Positions 1 to 9,029 of a DNA stretch of 64,000 nucleotides are shown one piece after another. A program made the position numbers and the translations under genes. How positions within the stretch are numbered: the stretch's first letter is position 1; each line of letters opens with the position of its first letter. Under the pieces are notes generated by a model. It had not been told where the DNA came from and did no database searches. It saw only the letters and a program-made list of their open reading frames with translations. Source of the DNA: Bradyrhizobium sp. CCGB12 (GTDB taxonomy: Bacteria > Pseudomonadota > Alphaproteobacteria > Rhizobiales > Xanthobacteraceae); the NCBI RefSeq assembly GCF_024199845.1, contig NZ_JANADO010000001.1:806001-870000 (forward strand), written 5' to 3'.

Positions 1-775
1 CCGTTTCGGTGATCAGGGAGCCGCCGAGCAGCTCACCAAGGGTGAGCGCGATGATGGTGACGACCGGGAGCGACGACGGCTTGATCAGATGCATCGCGAA
101 CAGCCGAAACTGCCCGAGGCCGCGGCCGCGCGCGACGGCGGCGTAGTCCTGTGCGGATTCGTGGTCGAGGTTCGCGATCAGCACCTCGGCGATCTGTGCG
201 GAGATCGGGATGCCGAGCGCGATCGCGGCGAAAAAGGTCGCCCAGAAGCTGTTGGGCGCGATCACGCGGAAAAGTCCGAGCTGAAAGCCGAAAACGTGGA
301 TCAGCACGAGGCCGATCACGAAATTGGGCACGGACAGGAACAATGATGGAAAACCCCGCAGTAAGCCTTGGCCGAAGCGCTTGGGAAGGAACTGCGTGCC
401 GTAGGCGATCGTCGCCGCCAGCAGCAGCGCGACGGCAAAGGCCGACGACGCCAGCACCAGTGTCGAGGGCAGCACCTCGGCGATCAGGGTTGTCACCGGC
501 CGGCTGGACCGCATCGACAGACCGAGATCGCCGGCCAGGAAATGGGACAGCGACGTCCAGAGCTGTACGAGAATTGGCTGGTCCAGCCCCTGGGCTGCGA
601 TGATCTGTCTGATCTCGTCCTCGGTGAAGCCGTTCTGGGGATCGCGCAGGACGTTGGTGATGGGGTCGCCCGGCAGGATGCTGACGACGACGAACGTGAA
701 GACATAGGCGAGCAAGATGACGGCAAGGGCCTGGACGAGGCGCCTTGCGGCATAGCGCAGATAAGGACCACTCAT
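1..775 (-). CDS. ABC transporter permease, peptide/opine type (DppB-like), partial at left edge
   Basis: Inner-membrane permease of a family-5 (dipeptide/oligopeptide) ABC importer, truncated by the window edge. From the ATG at 775 the frame stays open for 258 codons to base 2. The opening MSGPYLRYAARRLVQ, the first membrane helix and the SILPGDP stretch of the first periplasmic loop are the usual DppB start. Several hydrophobic segments follow, and near the edge AQDYAAVARARGLGQFR is the EAA-type loop that docks on the ATPase. It lies 38 bp downstream of the binding-protein gene 814-2466 on the same strand, so the two form one operon whose DppC, DppD and DppF partners should lie left of the window. 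Substrate is unknown; peptides, opines or other small amides are all handled by this family. Confidence 0.9.
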   Translation of the reverse strand, partial: MSGPYLRYAARRLVQALAVILLAYVFTFVVVSILPGDPITNVLRDPQNGFTEDEIRQIIAAQGLDQPILVQLWTSLSHFLAGDLGLSMRSSRPVTTLIAEVLPSTLVLASSAFAVALLLAATIAYGTQFLPKRFGQGLLRGFPSLFLSVPNFVIGLVLIHVFGFQLGLFRVIAPNSFWATFFAAIALGIPISAQIAEVLIANLDHESAQDYAAVARGRGLGQFRLFAMHLIKPSSLPVVTIIALTLGELLGGSLITET

Positions 776-813
776 GCCGGCCGCCTTCTCACATCGTTCG
801 AGTGCACGGCGCC

Positions 814-2466
814 TTACTCGCTGATCGTCGCCGTGTAATAGCTGGCGTAGGCGACGCCGTTGTAGACTTCGCCCTTCAGCTTCGGCGATTGCACGTAGAT
901 GCGTTGGACGATCTGCGTGCGCGGAATGAAGTACCCCTGCTCAAGGACGTAGGTCTGCAGCTGGTCGAGCAGCGGGTCACGGATCTGGGCGGAGCCGGCG
1001 CCGGCGATCTTGTCGCGGAGATCGTTGAGGCTCTTGTCGCTGTCGCCGAGGTTGAACCAGTTCTCGCCGTTGTTGGCGTCTGTGAGGATGCTGGCGACCG
1101 TGCCGGCGTCGATGAAGCTGCGCGTCACCTCGTAGGCGGGTACGGCCGGACCGCCGAACCTGACCTTCTCGCCGAACGTCACGACGTCGTAGGCGCGAAT
1201 GAAGACCTTCCAGCCGACCTTGCCGAGCTGCTGGGCGATCAACTCGTCGATCGCCTTCGCGGTCGCAAGGTAGGGGTTGGAGTAGAGCGTCAGCGAGAGT
1301 TGCTTGCCGTCCTTGCTGCGGATTCCCTTGGAGTCCTTGATCCAGCCCGCTTCGTCCAGAAGCTTCTCGGCCTTGCCGAGATTGTAGGCCAGCAGATCGC
1401 TGTGATCGGTCGCGCCCGGCACATTGCTCTGGATGAAGGACGTCGCCAGCTTCCAGTCTGGTGTGTAGACGGTGTCGATGATTTCCTTCCGGTTAATGGC
1501 GGCCTGGAGCGCCTGGCGCACCTTCAAATCGTTGTAGGGCTCGAGCTTGGTGTTGATCGCGAGGCCGTTGACGAAGCCGAGATAGCGCGGGGTCGCGGTG
1601 ATGAAGCCTGCTTCCTTGAGAGACTTCAGTTCCTGCGGGGAGGGGCTGTAGGCGACGTCGGCCTGGCCGGACTGGACGGCGGCCACCCGCAGCGATGGCT
1701 CGGTCACCAGCTTGTAGGTAATGGAGTCGAGGAAGGCCGGGCCGGTGTGGCCGACGGCCGCAGGACCCCAGTTGTAGTCCTTGCGCTTGATGAGTTTGAC
1801 GAAGTCTCCCTCCTTCCAGGAATCGACCACATACGGGCCGCTGCCGGATGTCTTGGAAAGATCGGCCTGTTGCGCGGCAGGCTGCGCGATGGTCTTTGGG
1901 GAGATCAGGATCGAGCCGTGGTAGCCGAGGGTCGGGATGAAGCCGAGCGTCGGCGCCTTGAACGAGACCTTCACTGTGGTCGCATCGATTGTCTCAGCAC
2001 GGTCGTAGGTCTTCGGGAACAGGCCAATCGGGTTGATGCCTTCGCTCTTGCGGCCGGCGTACCAGATGTCGAGGTTGGCGACGACGGCCGCAGCGTCGAG
2101 CGGGCTGCCGTCGGAAAAAGTCACGCCCTTCTTGAGATGGAGGGTGAACTGCGTCGCATCGTCGTTCTGCTCCCAGCGCTCGGCAATCCACGGGCTGACC
2201 TTACCGTCAGCGTCGACGTAAACGAGCTTGTCGGTGACGTGGCCCCAGATGTGGCCCTGGAAGCTGGAGATGGCGCTGTTGTTCGGGATCCACGTGCTGC
2301 CGAGCGAGTCGATGAGAAAGGTGATGTTGCCGCCGTTTTGCCGACCGTCGGCGCTCTGAGCCGGCGAAAGACCTGCCATGTCCGTCAATGCGGTGGCGGC
2401 CACCACGGCGGCGGCGACCAGCAGGCGACGCCGGGAGAACGAGAGCGGAAGGAAGCGAACGGTCAT
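814..2466 (-). CDS. ABC transporter substrate-binding protein, family 5 (DppA/OppA-like)
   Basis: Periplasmic ligand-binding protein of 550 residues, first gene of the minus-strand peptide-type importer operon. The N-terminus carries SRRRLLVAAAVVAATAL followed by an Ala-rich cleavage region near residue 38, which is compatible with Sec or Tat export. The family-5 landmarks are present: DKLVYVDADGKVSPWIAERW, then the TLHLKKGVTFSDGSPLDA block, then a KTSGSGPYVVDSW block near the middle and a VRQALQAAINRKEII block further on. Length matches the family. The start is the ATG next to the divergent intergenic region. Ligand cannot be read from sequence. Long open frames exist on the opposite strand here and are codon shadows. 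Confidence 0.92.
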   Translation of the reverse strand: MTVRFLPLSFSRRRLLVAAAVVAATALTDMAGLSPAQSADGRQNGGNITFLIDSLGSTWIPNNSAISSFQGHIWGHVTDKLVYVDADGKVSPWIAERWEQNDDATQFTLHLKKGVTFSDGSPLDAAAVVANLDIWYAGRKSEGINPIGLFPKTYDRAETIDATTVKVSFKAPTLGFIPTLGYHGSILISPKTIAQPAAQQADLSKTSGSGPYVVDSWKEGDFVKLIKRKDYNWGPAAVGHTGPAFLDSITYKLVTEPSLRVAAVQSGQADVAYSPSPQELKSLKEAGFITATPRYLGFVNGLAINTKLEPYNDLKVRQALQAAINRKEIIDTVYTPDWKLATSFIQSNVPGATDHSDLLAYNLGKAEKLLDEAGWIKDSKGIRSKDGKQLSLTLYSNPYLATAKAIDELIAQQLGKVGWKVFIRAYDVVTFGEKVRFGGPAVPAYEVTRSFIDAGTVASILTDANNGENWFNLGDSDKSLNDLRDKIAGAGSAQIRDPLLDQLQTYVLEQGYFIPRTQIVQRIYVQSPKLKGEVYNGVAYASYYTATISE

Positions 2467-2831
2467 GGATAACCCCTGGTGATTGATGTCGTCGGGCGCA
2501 TCACGGCAGCCGCCGCGATGTTTCGGTACGATCGGCGCTTCCGCTTAGGAGAAGCGAAACGAACAGAGCTGGCCATTCCAAATTTCGCTTGAGACGAGCA
2601 ACAAATGCCTCGGCACCAAGGCAATCGGCGCGACAGCCATTTTGTCATCGGCGCAAGTGCGCGCGATTGAAGTCAACTTGGAGACGATTCTTCCAGGCCG
2701 CCAAATCACGTGGAGCATCGTCACATTGAAAAGACATTCTGCAAAATCCCGAGCTAGGTAGAACGCCACTGACGCCGACGCACGAAATATGAATTTTGTG
2801 ACCATCGAATTGCGCGTCGGAGTTTGCGAAG
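2467..2831. other. Divergent promoter region without a gene
   Basis: This 365 bp gap separates the minus-strand peptide importer from the plus-strand sulfonate-type importer, so both promoters should lie here. Small open frames cross it, but none has a convincing ribosome site or protein-like composition. GGAG at 2819-2822 serves the downstream GTG at 2832. I see no clear operator palindrome. Confidence 0.5.
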
Positions 2832-3800
2832 GTGACGCCGTTTCAGTTGGGACGGAGCAAGTTCGATTTCATGATGGATGCGTCGCTACTTTCCGGGCCG
2901 GCTAATGCAACTGCGGCGCCCACGGCTGGTCGTACGGAACCATTCCTCCGCGCCGGTGATTCTGTCGCGACAGTGGTTGCCGATGTCGCCTACTCGTCGG
3001 AGGCGTCGCGATCGCGCGCGCGTGGCTTGTCATGGCGCTCGTTCGTTCTGCCCTGGCTCCTGCCGTTCGGCCTGCTCTTCGTCTGGCAATTCCTCTCGGC
3101 AACAGGAATCGTATCCACGGCGATCGTTCCGGCCCCATCCGATATCTGGGACGCGGCACGGCAGCTTGCCGAGCGCGGCGAGTTGCAGCACGACATCCTT
3201 GTCAGCCTTCGCCGGGTTGCGATCGGCTTCAGCATCGGCGCCCTGGGAGGGCTGCTACTCGGCCTCGCTGTGGGGCTGTTCGAGTCGGTGCACGATCTCG
3301 TCGATCGGTCGCTGCAGATGATCCGGACCATCCCGCATCTGGCGCTAGTGCCGCTGATGATCCTCTGGTTCGGCATTGGCGAGGAGCCGCGGCTTATTCT
3401 CGTCGCGATGGGGTCGCTCTTCCCGGTCTACATCAATACGGTCGGCGGCATCCGCAACGTCGATCCCAAGCTGATCGAACTTGGAAAGTCGTACGGCCTC
3501 GGGCGCGCCGAGCTGGTCTGGTCCATCATTCTGCCGGCTGCGCTCCAGCCCATCCTGGTCGGCATGCGCTATGCGCTTGGCGTGGCCTGGCTCACCCTGG
3601 TTGTCGCTGAAACGATCGCGTCGCGGGACGGTGTTGGCTACCTCGTGCAGAATGCACGCGAGCTCCTGCGCATCGACATCATCGTTCTGGCCATCATTCT
3701 TTACGCCATCGCGGGCTGGATGTCGGATTTCGTCACACGTTTGATCGAGCGGCGCCTGCTGCGCTGGCATCCGAACTATGCCGATAGGGTGAAGGCATGA
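2832..3800 (+). CDS. ABC transporter permease, sulfonate/taurine/nitrate type (SsuC/TauC-like)
   Basis: Inner-membrane permease of 322 residues. The first ~65 residues are a poorly conserved cytoplasmic tail; membrane helices begin around WLLPFGLLFVWQFL, and the BPD_transp_1 core contains the EAA loop LIELGKSYGLGRAELVW and a C-terminal SDFVTRLIERRLLRWH, both typical of SsuC/TauC. The GTG start at 2832 has a GGAG nine bases upstream; ATGs at 2871 and 2874 are possible alternatives that would shorten the tail. It overlaps the ATPase gene by 4 bp, so the two are translationally coupled. With the binding protein at 4546 it forms a complete importer, probably for an organosulfur or other small anionic compound. 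Confidence 0.92.
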   Translation: MTPFQLGRSKFDFMMDASLLSGPANATAAPTAGRTEPFLRAGDSVATVVADVAYSSEASRSRARGLSWRSFVLPWLLPFGLLFVWQFLSATGIVSTAIVPAPSDIWDAARQLAERGELQHDILVSLRRVAIGFSIGALGGLLLGLAVGLFESVHDLVDRSLQMIRTIPHLALVPLMILWFGIGEEPRLILVAMGSLFPVYINTVGGIRNVDPKLIELGKSYGLGRAELVWSIILPAALQPILVGMRYALGVAWLTLVVAETIASRDGVGYLVQNARELLRIDIIVLAIILYAIAGWMSDFVTRLIERRLLRWHPNYADRVKA

Positions 3801-4525
3801 GCGGGGCCGGCGTCAACCTGCGCTCGGTCGGCAAATCGTTCGCGGGCCGCAAGGTGCTTGATAACGTCGATCTCGACATCGCGGCCGGCCAGTTCGTCTC
3901 GATCATCGGGCCGAGCGGCGCCGGCAAGTCGACGCTCCTGCGTCTTGTGGCGGGGCTGGACGTGCCCTCGCGTGGCCGCATCGAGCTCCGGACGACGGGC
4001 CACAAGGCGGACGTGCGCCTGATGTTTCAGGAGGATCGCCTTTTGCCGTGGCGAACCGTCCTCGGCAACGTGCTGCTTGGCGTCAGGGGCAGGAAGGATG
4101 ACGCCGGTCGCATCCTCGAAGCCGTTGGCCTGCAGGGGCGTGAGAGTGAATTTCCGGTCGGACTGTCGGGCGGCCAGCGCCAGCGCGTGGCGCTGGCGAG
4201 GGCGCTGATCCATGAGCCGGACTTGTTGCTGCTGGACGAGCCGTTTGGAGCGCTCGACGCCATCACCAGGGCTGCGATGCAATTGCTGCTGGGGCAGTTG
4301 CTGATCGCGCGGCCTCGCACTGTCCTGCTGGTGACGCACGACGTCGAGGAGGCGTTGCTGCTCTCCGACCGGGTGCTCCTGGTCAAGGACGGCGGCATCG
4401 CGCGCGATCTGATCTTCGACCAGCCGCGTCCGCGGCATCGCGGAGACCCGGTGCTGTCGGCTTTGAAAGAAGAGCTGCTCGATGGCCTGCTGACGGCCGA
4501 GCGCGATTTGGTTGGTGTTGCATAA
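3797..4525 (+). CDS. ABC transporter ATP-binding protein (SsuB/TauB-like)
   Basis: Cytoplasmic ATPase of 242 residues that powers the neighbouring permease. Walker A is GPSGAGKST (about residues 39-46), the Q-loop lies in LMFQEDRLLPWRTV, the signature is LSGGQRQRVALARAL, Walker B is LLLLDEPFGALD, and the H-loop is VLLVTHDVEEAL. LLPWRTV after the Q-loop glutamine is characteristic of the nitrate/sulfonate/taurine subgroup. The start ATG overlaps the permease stop (ATGA). Only 20 bp separates its stop from the binding-protein gene. Confidence 0.95.
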   Translation: MSGAGVNLRSVGKSFAGRKVLDNVDLDIAAGQFVSIIGPSGAGKSTLLRLVAGLDVPSRGRIELRTTGHKADVRLMFQEDRLLPWRTVLGNVLLGVRGRKDDAGRILEAVGLQGRESEFPVGLSGGQRQRVALARALIHEPDLLLLDEPFGALDAITRAAMQLLLGQLLIARPRTVLLVTHDVEEALLLSDRVLLVKDGGIARDLIFDQPRPRHRGDPVLSALKEELLDGLLTAERDLVGVA

Positions 4526-4545
4526 CAAGACGAAAGGACGACGTT

Positions 4546-5628
4546 ATGACTTTTGGTGGTTCGACACGCGGTGGCGCGGGTCTCTCGCGGCGCTCGGTCC
4601 TATCGATTGGTGCTGGATTTGCCGCGGGCGCGACCGGGGCAGCCTGGGCTTCGCGCGCGAATGCCGCCGATGCCGTGCCGCCGCAGCTGACCGTCGCGGT
4701 GATCGGAGACGGCCGTACCGGCGTCTGGGCATCGCTGCGGGCAGGCGTCGGCGGCCGCAATTTCGAACAGGAGCTCGGCACCAAGATCGTCTGGCAACCC
4801 GGCTTCACGGCATCGCTGCCGGTGATGGAGGCGATCAAGGCCGGTTCGGTCGATTTCACCTTTGCAACGGCGACTGCGGTCGTGAATGCCGTTCCGGCGC
4901 GTGTGCCGATCGTGCCGCTTGCGGCCTATCCGCTGCCGGTCGACGAGGTCGATTTCCTGGTGCAGGTCAATTCGTCGATCAAGACGGCGGCCGATCTCAA
5001 AGGCAAGAAGATCGCCCACCAGAACGGCACGACCGGCACCTACAGCCTGATCAAATATCTGGAGACCGCCGGCCTCAGATTGTCTGATGTCCAGGCCGTC
5101 AGCTTGAGCGGGGCGGATGCGTTCACGGCCTTCGCGCAAGGCAGCATCGACGGCTGGATTCACTGGCAGCCGGCTACGGCGTTGGCGCTGACAAAGCTCG
5201 GTGGCAAGGCCCGTCTGCTGCCCGACGTGAAGACCTACGATTACGCCTTCTACGTCGCGCGCAGCGACGTCGCGGTGAAATATCCGCAGCTCTTCGCCAG
5301 GTTCGTGAAGATCATCCGGGAGACCCAGGCCTATATCTTCGCGCATCCGGCCGAGTCCGTTGCGCTGTGGGCCTTGCAGGGCGGCTTTCCGCCGAATGGA
5401 ACCGAGCAGGCCGTCTACGAGAAGCTTGTCCGCGATGCCAGGCTGTCCGAATCGACGGCGGTTGCGCTCAAGCCGATCGATGAGGCCGCCGCTGCATCGA
5501 CGCAGGATCTCGCCGACAATTTCCATGCCCTCGGTGTGCTCCCGAACAAGGTCGACGTCCGATCGTTCCTGCTTGGCACGCAGTTCGACACGGCGAAGAA
5601 GGCCGTTGCGCTGGAGCTCGGCGCCTGA
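4546..5628 (+). CDS. ABC transporter substrate-binding protein, aliphatic sulfonate family (SsuA-like)
   Basis: Periplasmic binding protein of 360 residues. The leader contains LSRRSVLSIGAGFAAGA, a twin-arginine type signal, ending near ASRANA (about residue 40). The mature part has the NMT1/SsuA pattern: a search motif with IVWQPGFTASLPVMEAIKAG, then DLKGKKIAHQNGTTGTYSL, then the sugar-free alpha/beta lobe ending in FHALGVLPNKVDVRSFL. The start ATG at 4546 has AAAGGA upstream. It is third in the operon with SsuC/SsuB-like genes and is followed after 31 bp by the OsmC-like gene. Because the operon continues into an FMN monooxygenase of the DszA/NtaA group, the ligand is plausibly a sulfonate, sulfone or related compound; this is inference. 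Confidence 0.9.
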   Translation: MTFGGSTRGGAGLSRRSVLSIGAGFAAGATGAAWASRANAADAVPPQLTVAVIGDGRTGVWASLRAGVGGRNFEQELGTKIVWQPGFTASLPVMEAIKAGSVDFTFATATAVVNAVPARVPIVPLAAYPLPVDEVDFLVQVNSSIKTAADLKGKKIAHQNGTTGTYSLIKYLETAGLRLSDVQAVSLSGADAFTAFAQGSIDGWIHWQPATALALTKLGGKARLLPDVKTYDYAFYVARSDVAVKYPQLFARFVKIIRETQAYIFAHPAESVALWALQGGFPPNGTEQAVYEKLVRDARLSESTAVALKPIDEAAAASTQDLADNFHALGVLPNKVDVRSFLLGTQFDTAKKAVALELGA

Positions 5629-5659
5629 GCGGCGATAACGACAACACGAGAGAAACATC

Positions 5660-6085
5660 ATGAACGCTCAAACCGGCGAGACGGTGTCGATCACCTCCGC
5701 CACCATCGGCCAGTTCGGCCGCTATCTGCTCAGTGCGGGTAAAAACCATTTCATTTCGGACCAGCGTGTCGCCGTCGGCGGTCCCGGCGAGGCGATCAAC
5801 GCCGGCGAATTGCTGCTGTCGTCGCTCGGAAGCTGCTCGCTCGGGCTTATTCAAAAGACCGCGAAGGAGCAGGGGGTCGTGCTGCGCGAGGCTGGATCCG
5901 AAGTCTCGTTCCGGCGTCACGCGACCGATCCGACGCAGTACGAATGGATTCGTATCGCGGTGCGCCTGTCCGGCGTGACGGCGGGCGAGGCTGAAACGCT
6001 GGTTGCCGGTTTCACCGCCAATTGCCCGATCTACAATACGCTGAAGCGCGGCGGTCCCGTCGAGATCTCCTGGACTGTGAGCTGA
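5660..6085 (+). CDS. OsmC/Ohr-family protein (peroxidase-like)
   Basis: A 141-residue OsmC-fold protein. The two cysteines expected for thiol-dependent peroxide reduction are present: Cys59 in LLSSLGSCSLG and Cys122 in TANCPIYNTL. INAGELLLSSLGSCS is the typical OsmC helix around the first cysteine. Members detoxify organic hydroperoxides in the cytoplasm as homodimers. It sits between the sulfonate-type importer and an FMN monooxygenase, with 3 bp to the next start. It could protect against peroxide or sulfur by-products of the oxygenase, or belong to a less-studied OsmC branch found in organosulfur clusters. Confidence 0.88.
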   Translation: MNAQTGETVSITSATIGQFGRYLLSAGKNHFISDQRVAVGGPGEAINAGELLLSSLGSCSLGLIQKTAKEQGVVLREAGSEVSFRRHATDPTQYEWIRIAVRLSGVTAGEAETLVAGFTANCPIYNTLKRGGPVEISWTVS

Positions 6086-6088
6086 TCC

Positions 6089-7450
6089 ATGCCTGACAAG
6101 AAGCTGCACCTTGCCGCCTTTGTCTCCGCAGGTCCTGTGTCCGGCAGCCATGCCGGATGGCGGCATCCGGAAGCGGACGGCGATCTGCTGTCCGCCGCCT
6201 ACTACCAGAACATCGGCCGGTTGCTGGAGCAGGGGCGTTTCGATCTTCTGTTCATTGCCGACATCCTCGCGATCCCGGACACGCTGGGCGGCAGCCTCGA
6301 CAGCCAGCTTCGCTACGGCGCGCTGGGCGCGCTACGGCTCGATCCGCTGGTGGTGCTCTCGATCATTGCGGGTGCGACCAAGCATCTCGGTCTCGGCGCG
6401 ACCATTTCCACGACCTATGCCCAGCCTTATGTGCTGGCTCGCGCGCTCGCCACGCTCGATCATCTCAGCGGTGGCCGCGCCGCCTGGAACATTGTCACCT
6501 CATTCCAGGAGGCAGAGGCGCGCAATTTCGGCCTGACCGAGCAGCTCTCGCGCGAGGGACGCTACGAGCGCGCCGACGAGTTTCTCGAGGTCGTCACCAA
6601 GCTGTGGAATTCGTGGGAGGACGGTGCGCTGGTCCGCGATCGTCAGACCCCGCTGTTCGCCGATCCTGCGCGGGTGCACCGGATCGATCATTCCGGCAAA
6701 TGGTTCAACGTGCGGGGCCCGCTCAATGTCAGCCGGCCGCCACAGGGGCGCCCCGTCTTCATCCAGGCCGGCGCTTCGGATCGTGGTCGCGATTTTGCGG
6801 CGCGATGGGCGGAGGTCATCTTCGTGACGCCAGGCCTGATCTACGTCGCTGTCGAATTCCGCAACGACCTGCGCGCTCGCGCGGTGCGTTTCGGTCGCGA
6901 CCCCGATACGATCAAGGTGCTGCCTGGTATCGTCCCTGTCATTAGCGACACGGATAAGCAGGCCAAGGCGCTGCACGACCAGCTCCACGACTTGTCGCAT
7001 CCCGAGTCCGGTCTCTCGACATTGTCCTATCACCTCGGCGTCGATCTCTCGCGTTTCCCGCAGGATCAGGTCCTGCCCGAGAATCTCGACGTGCCCGGTG
7101 TCGAAGGGCATTACCGCGAGGTTTCCGAACTGACGCGCCGTTCGGGCCTGAGCCTTGCCGAACTCGGACAGCGCTATGGCGCGGGCAGAACCACCAGCGG
7201 CTTCGCCGGCACGCCGGGCACGGTGGCCGATCGCATGCAGGAGTGGTTCGAGGCCGGCGCCTGCGACGGCTTCATGTTGCAGGTCCCATATCTTCCGGGC
7301 GGGTTGGAGGAGCTGGTCCACGGTCTAGTGCCGGAGCTGCAACGTCGCGGACTGTTCCGAACCGAGTACGATGGGGCGACCCTGCGCGACTCGCTCGGCC
7401 TGCCTCGGCCGGCGGACTGCGGGACTGCTTTTGCATCCTCGACGCCATAG
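6089..7450 (+). CDS. FMN-dependent monooxygenase, NtaA/SnaA/DszA/SoxA family
   Basis: A 453-residue flavin-dependent monooxygenase of the bacterial-luciferase superfamily. Visible landmarks are HLAAFVSAGPVSGSHAGWRHP at the N-terminus, FDLLFIADILAIPD, the LDHLSGGRAAWNIVTSF block and a QAGASDRGRDFAARWAEVIF block, all in the order seen in NtaA and DszA. Enzymes of this family oxygenate and cleave C-N or C-S bonds using FMNH2 supplied by a separate reductase; no reductase is encoded nearby. The importer and OsmC gene upstream suggest the substrate enters through that transporter. Ordinary length for the family. It is the last gene of the operon and converges on the integrase with 17 bp between them. 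Confidence 0.9.
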   Translation: MPDKKLHLAAFVSAGPVSGSHAGWRHPEADGDLLSAAYYQNIGRLLEQGRFDLLFIADILAIPDTLGGSLDSQLRYGALGALRLDPLVVLSIIAGATKHLGLGATISTTYAQPYVLARALATLDHLSGGRAAWNIVTSFQEAEARNFGLTEQLSREGRYERADEFLEVVTKLWNSWEDGALVRDRQTPLFADPARVHRIDHSGKWFNVRGPLNVSRPPQGRPVFIQAGASDRGRDFAARWAEVIFVTPGLIYVAVEFRNDLRARAVRFGRDPDTIKVLPGIVPVISDTDKQAKALHDQLHDLSHPESGLSTLSYHLGVDLSRFPQDQVLPENLDVPGVEGHYREVSELTRRSGLSLAELGQRYGAGRTTSGFAGTPGTVADRMQEWFEAGACDGFMLQVPYLPGGLEELVHGLVPELQRRGLFRTEYDGATLRDSLGLPRPADCGTAFASSTP

Positions 7451-7467
7451 ATAGAAGCGCCAAACGT

Positions 7468-8853
7468 TCATCCCGTCGAGTTCCAGAATGATCCTTGTCC
7501 AATCTGAGCGACCGGGCGGACTAAGCTTTGTTTCCTATCGGAGGCGGCGCGTTGGCTTGCTCGTCGGATACCACCTCTTCCCAGCCAATCCTGCAGCGCA
7601 CCCTCTCGGCTTATCGGCGCGCCCAACGCATCAAATACGGCGCTGCTGATCGCCTGCTGCTGGTTGCGCAGATGATCTTCTAGAAGCTTGTGCCGCGTAA
7701 TGTAGCCTGCGTTTACTCCGGAAATGGCATGGTTCATCAGGAGCTTGGCGTCGATGTCCGAGACGCCGGCTGCCGTTGCAATCGTGCGGAAGGTCTGACG
7801 CAGGTCGTTGCCCCACTTCGATAGAATTTCGCGGTCCTCCTTTGTCTCCGCCAAATGCCCCGACGCGCTATCGGCCGGAAATACCCACTCTCTTGCTTGC
7901 GCAGGATACATCTGCCTGCCGAACCGGATTGAGCGGACGAGGCAAAGGACCATCTGTCGCGACAAGGGAATATCGAAGGCTTTCTTCCTGCCACCCTTCG
8001 GTTTGGGAATGTGCAGCGTCCGCCGCCGAAAATCGATGTGTTCCGGCCTAGCTTCCTGGAGCGCAGTGGGCCGAGAACCGCAAAGGAGAGTAAAGAGGTG
8101 GAACTCTCTACGCACGGGGTTCTCTAGGGCGGCGAGCTGCGCGAACCAGCCCGTCAGGTCGGTGGACCCCATCCCGGTGTTGCGACGCTCCTCTTCATTC
8201 CAGTCGACCGCATCGGCCGGATTATCTGACGGCAACGACCTGTTCGTCTTCCGCGCATGATTGTAGATAGCCCGCAGGGTTCGCATGCTGCCATTGGCCA
8301 TGTATGGCCCGTTCTCACTTGTGACTTCATCGTGCTTCTTGGCTACGCGAGCTGGGTCGGTTGCGAGCTCATGGAGCGTGATGTCCAACCACGCCGCGAA
8401 AACTCGTTCGACGTGATCGCGGTAGCCCTCGATGGTCTTTTCGCTGCGATTCTTGCGGATTAGATGGGCCTCGAGGTACCGCTGCCACGCCTGCCTAAGC
8501 GTGATGCTTGCGACCGCCCCGACATTTCCTACTGCAGGAGCGGGATTGGTCCGTTCGGCTTGCTTCTCGTCCTTCGGATGCCGTCCCCGGCTGATCTGGG
8601 CCAAGTACTCCTTGGCGGTCGCACGGGCAGCTCGGGTCGACATCTCACGAGCATCGCCAATGGAAACCCTGATGGATGAAGCCCGTTTGCCGTCCTGCCT
8701 GAGGTCTCCCTGAACGGTGAAAGTGCGTCGTCGCTTTCCGATGACGACAAAGAAACCTTTCAGCTCGGTGTCGCGCGCCAAGTACCAACCGTCCTTCGGG
8801 GCTGGTAGCTGAGCGATCGTCTTGTCCGTGAGGGGAATTCGAATATCAGCCAT
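7468..8853 (-). CDS. Tyrosine recombinase/integrase of genomic-island (P4/DUF4102) type
   Basis: A 461-residue site-specific recombinase. The N-terminal part (LTDKTIAQLPAPKDGWYLARDTEL) is the DUF4102 arm-binding domain; a SAM-like core-binding domain follows (LRQAWQRYLEAHLIRKNRSE). The catalytic part shows Arg I in LLCGSRPTALQEA, the lysine hairpin HIPKPKGGRKKAFDIPLS, box II in GNDLRQTFRTIA, a conserved His in LLMNHAI and the nucleophile Tyr in GVNAGYITRHKLL. Box II starts with Asn where most relatives have His. The gene starts about 180 bp from the tRNA-Lys fragment at 9030-9079 and reads away from it, the standard placement of an island integrase beside its attachment site. It is apparently intact. 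Confidence 0.92.
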   Translation of the reverse strand: MADIRIPLTDKTIAQLPAPKDGWYLARDTELKGFFVVIGKRRRTFTVQGDLRQDGKRASSIRVSIGDAREMSTRAARATAKEYLAQISRGRHPKDEKQAERTNPAPAVGNVGAVASITLRQAWQRYLEAHLIRKNRSEKTIEGYRDHVERVFAAWLDITLHELATDPARVAKKHDEVTSENGPYMANGSMRTLRAIYNHARKTNRSLPSDNPADAVDWNEEERRNTGMGSTDLTGWFAQLAALENPVRREFHLFTLLCGSRPTALQEARPEHIDFRRRTLHIPKPKGGRKKAFDIPLSRQMVLCLVRSIRFGRQMYPAQAREWVFPADSASGHLAETKEDREILSKWGNDLRQTFRTIATAAGVSDIDAKLLMNHAISGVNAGYITRHKLLEDHLRNQQQAISSAVFDALGAPISREGALQDWLGRGGIRRASQRAASDRKQSLVRPVAQIGQGSFWNSTG

Positions 8854-9029
8854 AAGCGAGAGTCCATGCCCGCTAAAACGGTTCTCAAACGGTGTTAGCG
8901 GATCGAGCAGTTGGAAGGTTTGTGTTCGAGGGAGCGCGAAGCTATGCGATAAAATAAGGAAACATCAACGGCTTACTGAAGGGCGTCGTACCCTGGCGCG
9001 CTCTTGGAAGCTGTGGGAAAGTGCCGGTT

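Noticed and set aside
745..2472. 575-codon open frame on the plus strand opposite the first binding protein
   Set aside because: It mirrors the third-position GC bias of the real gene on the minus strand. The translation is Asp/Val/Arg-rich without any family motif, while the minus strand gives a textbook family-5 binding protein.
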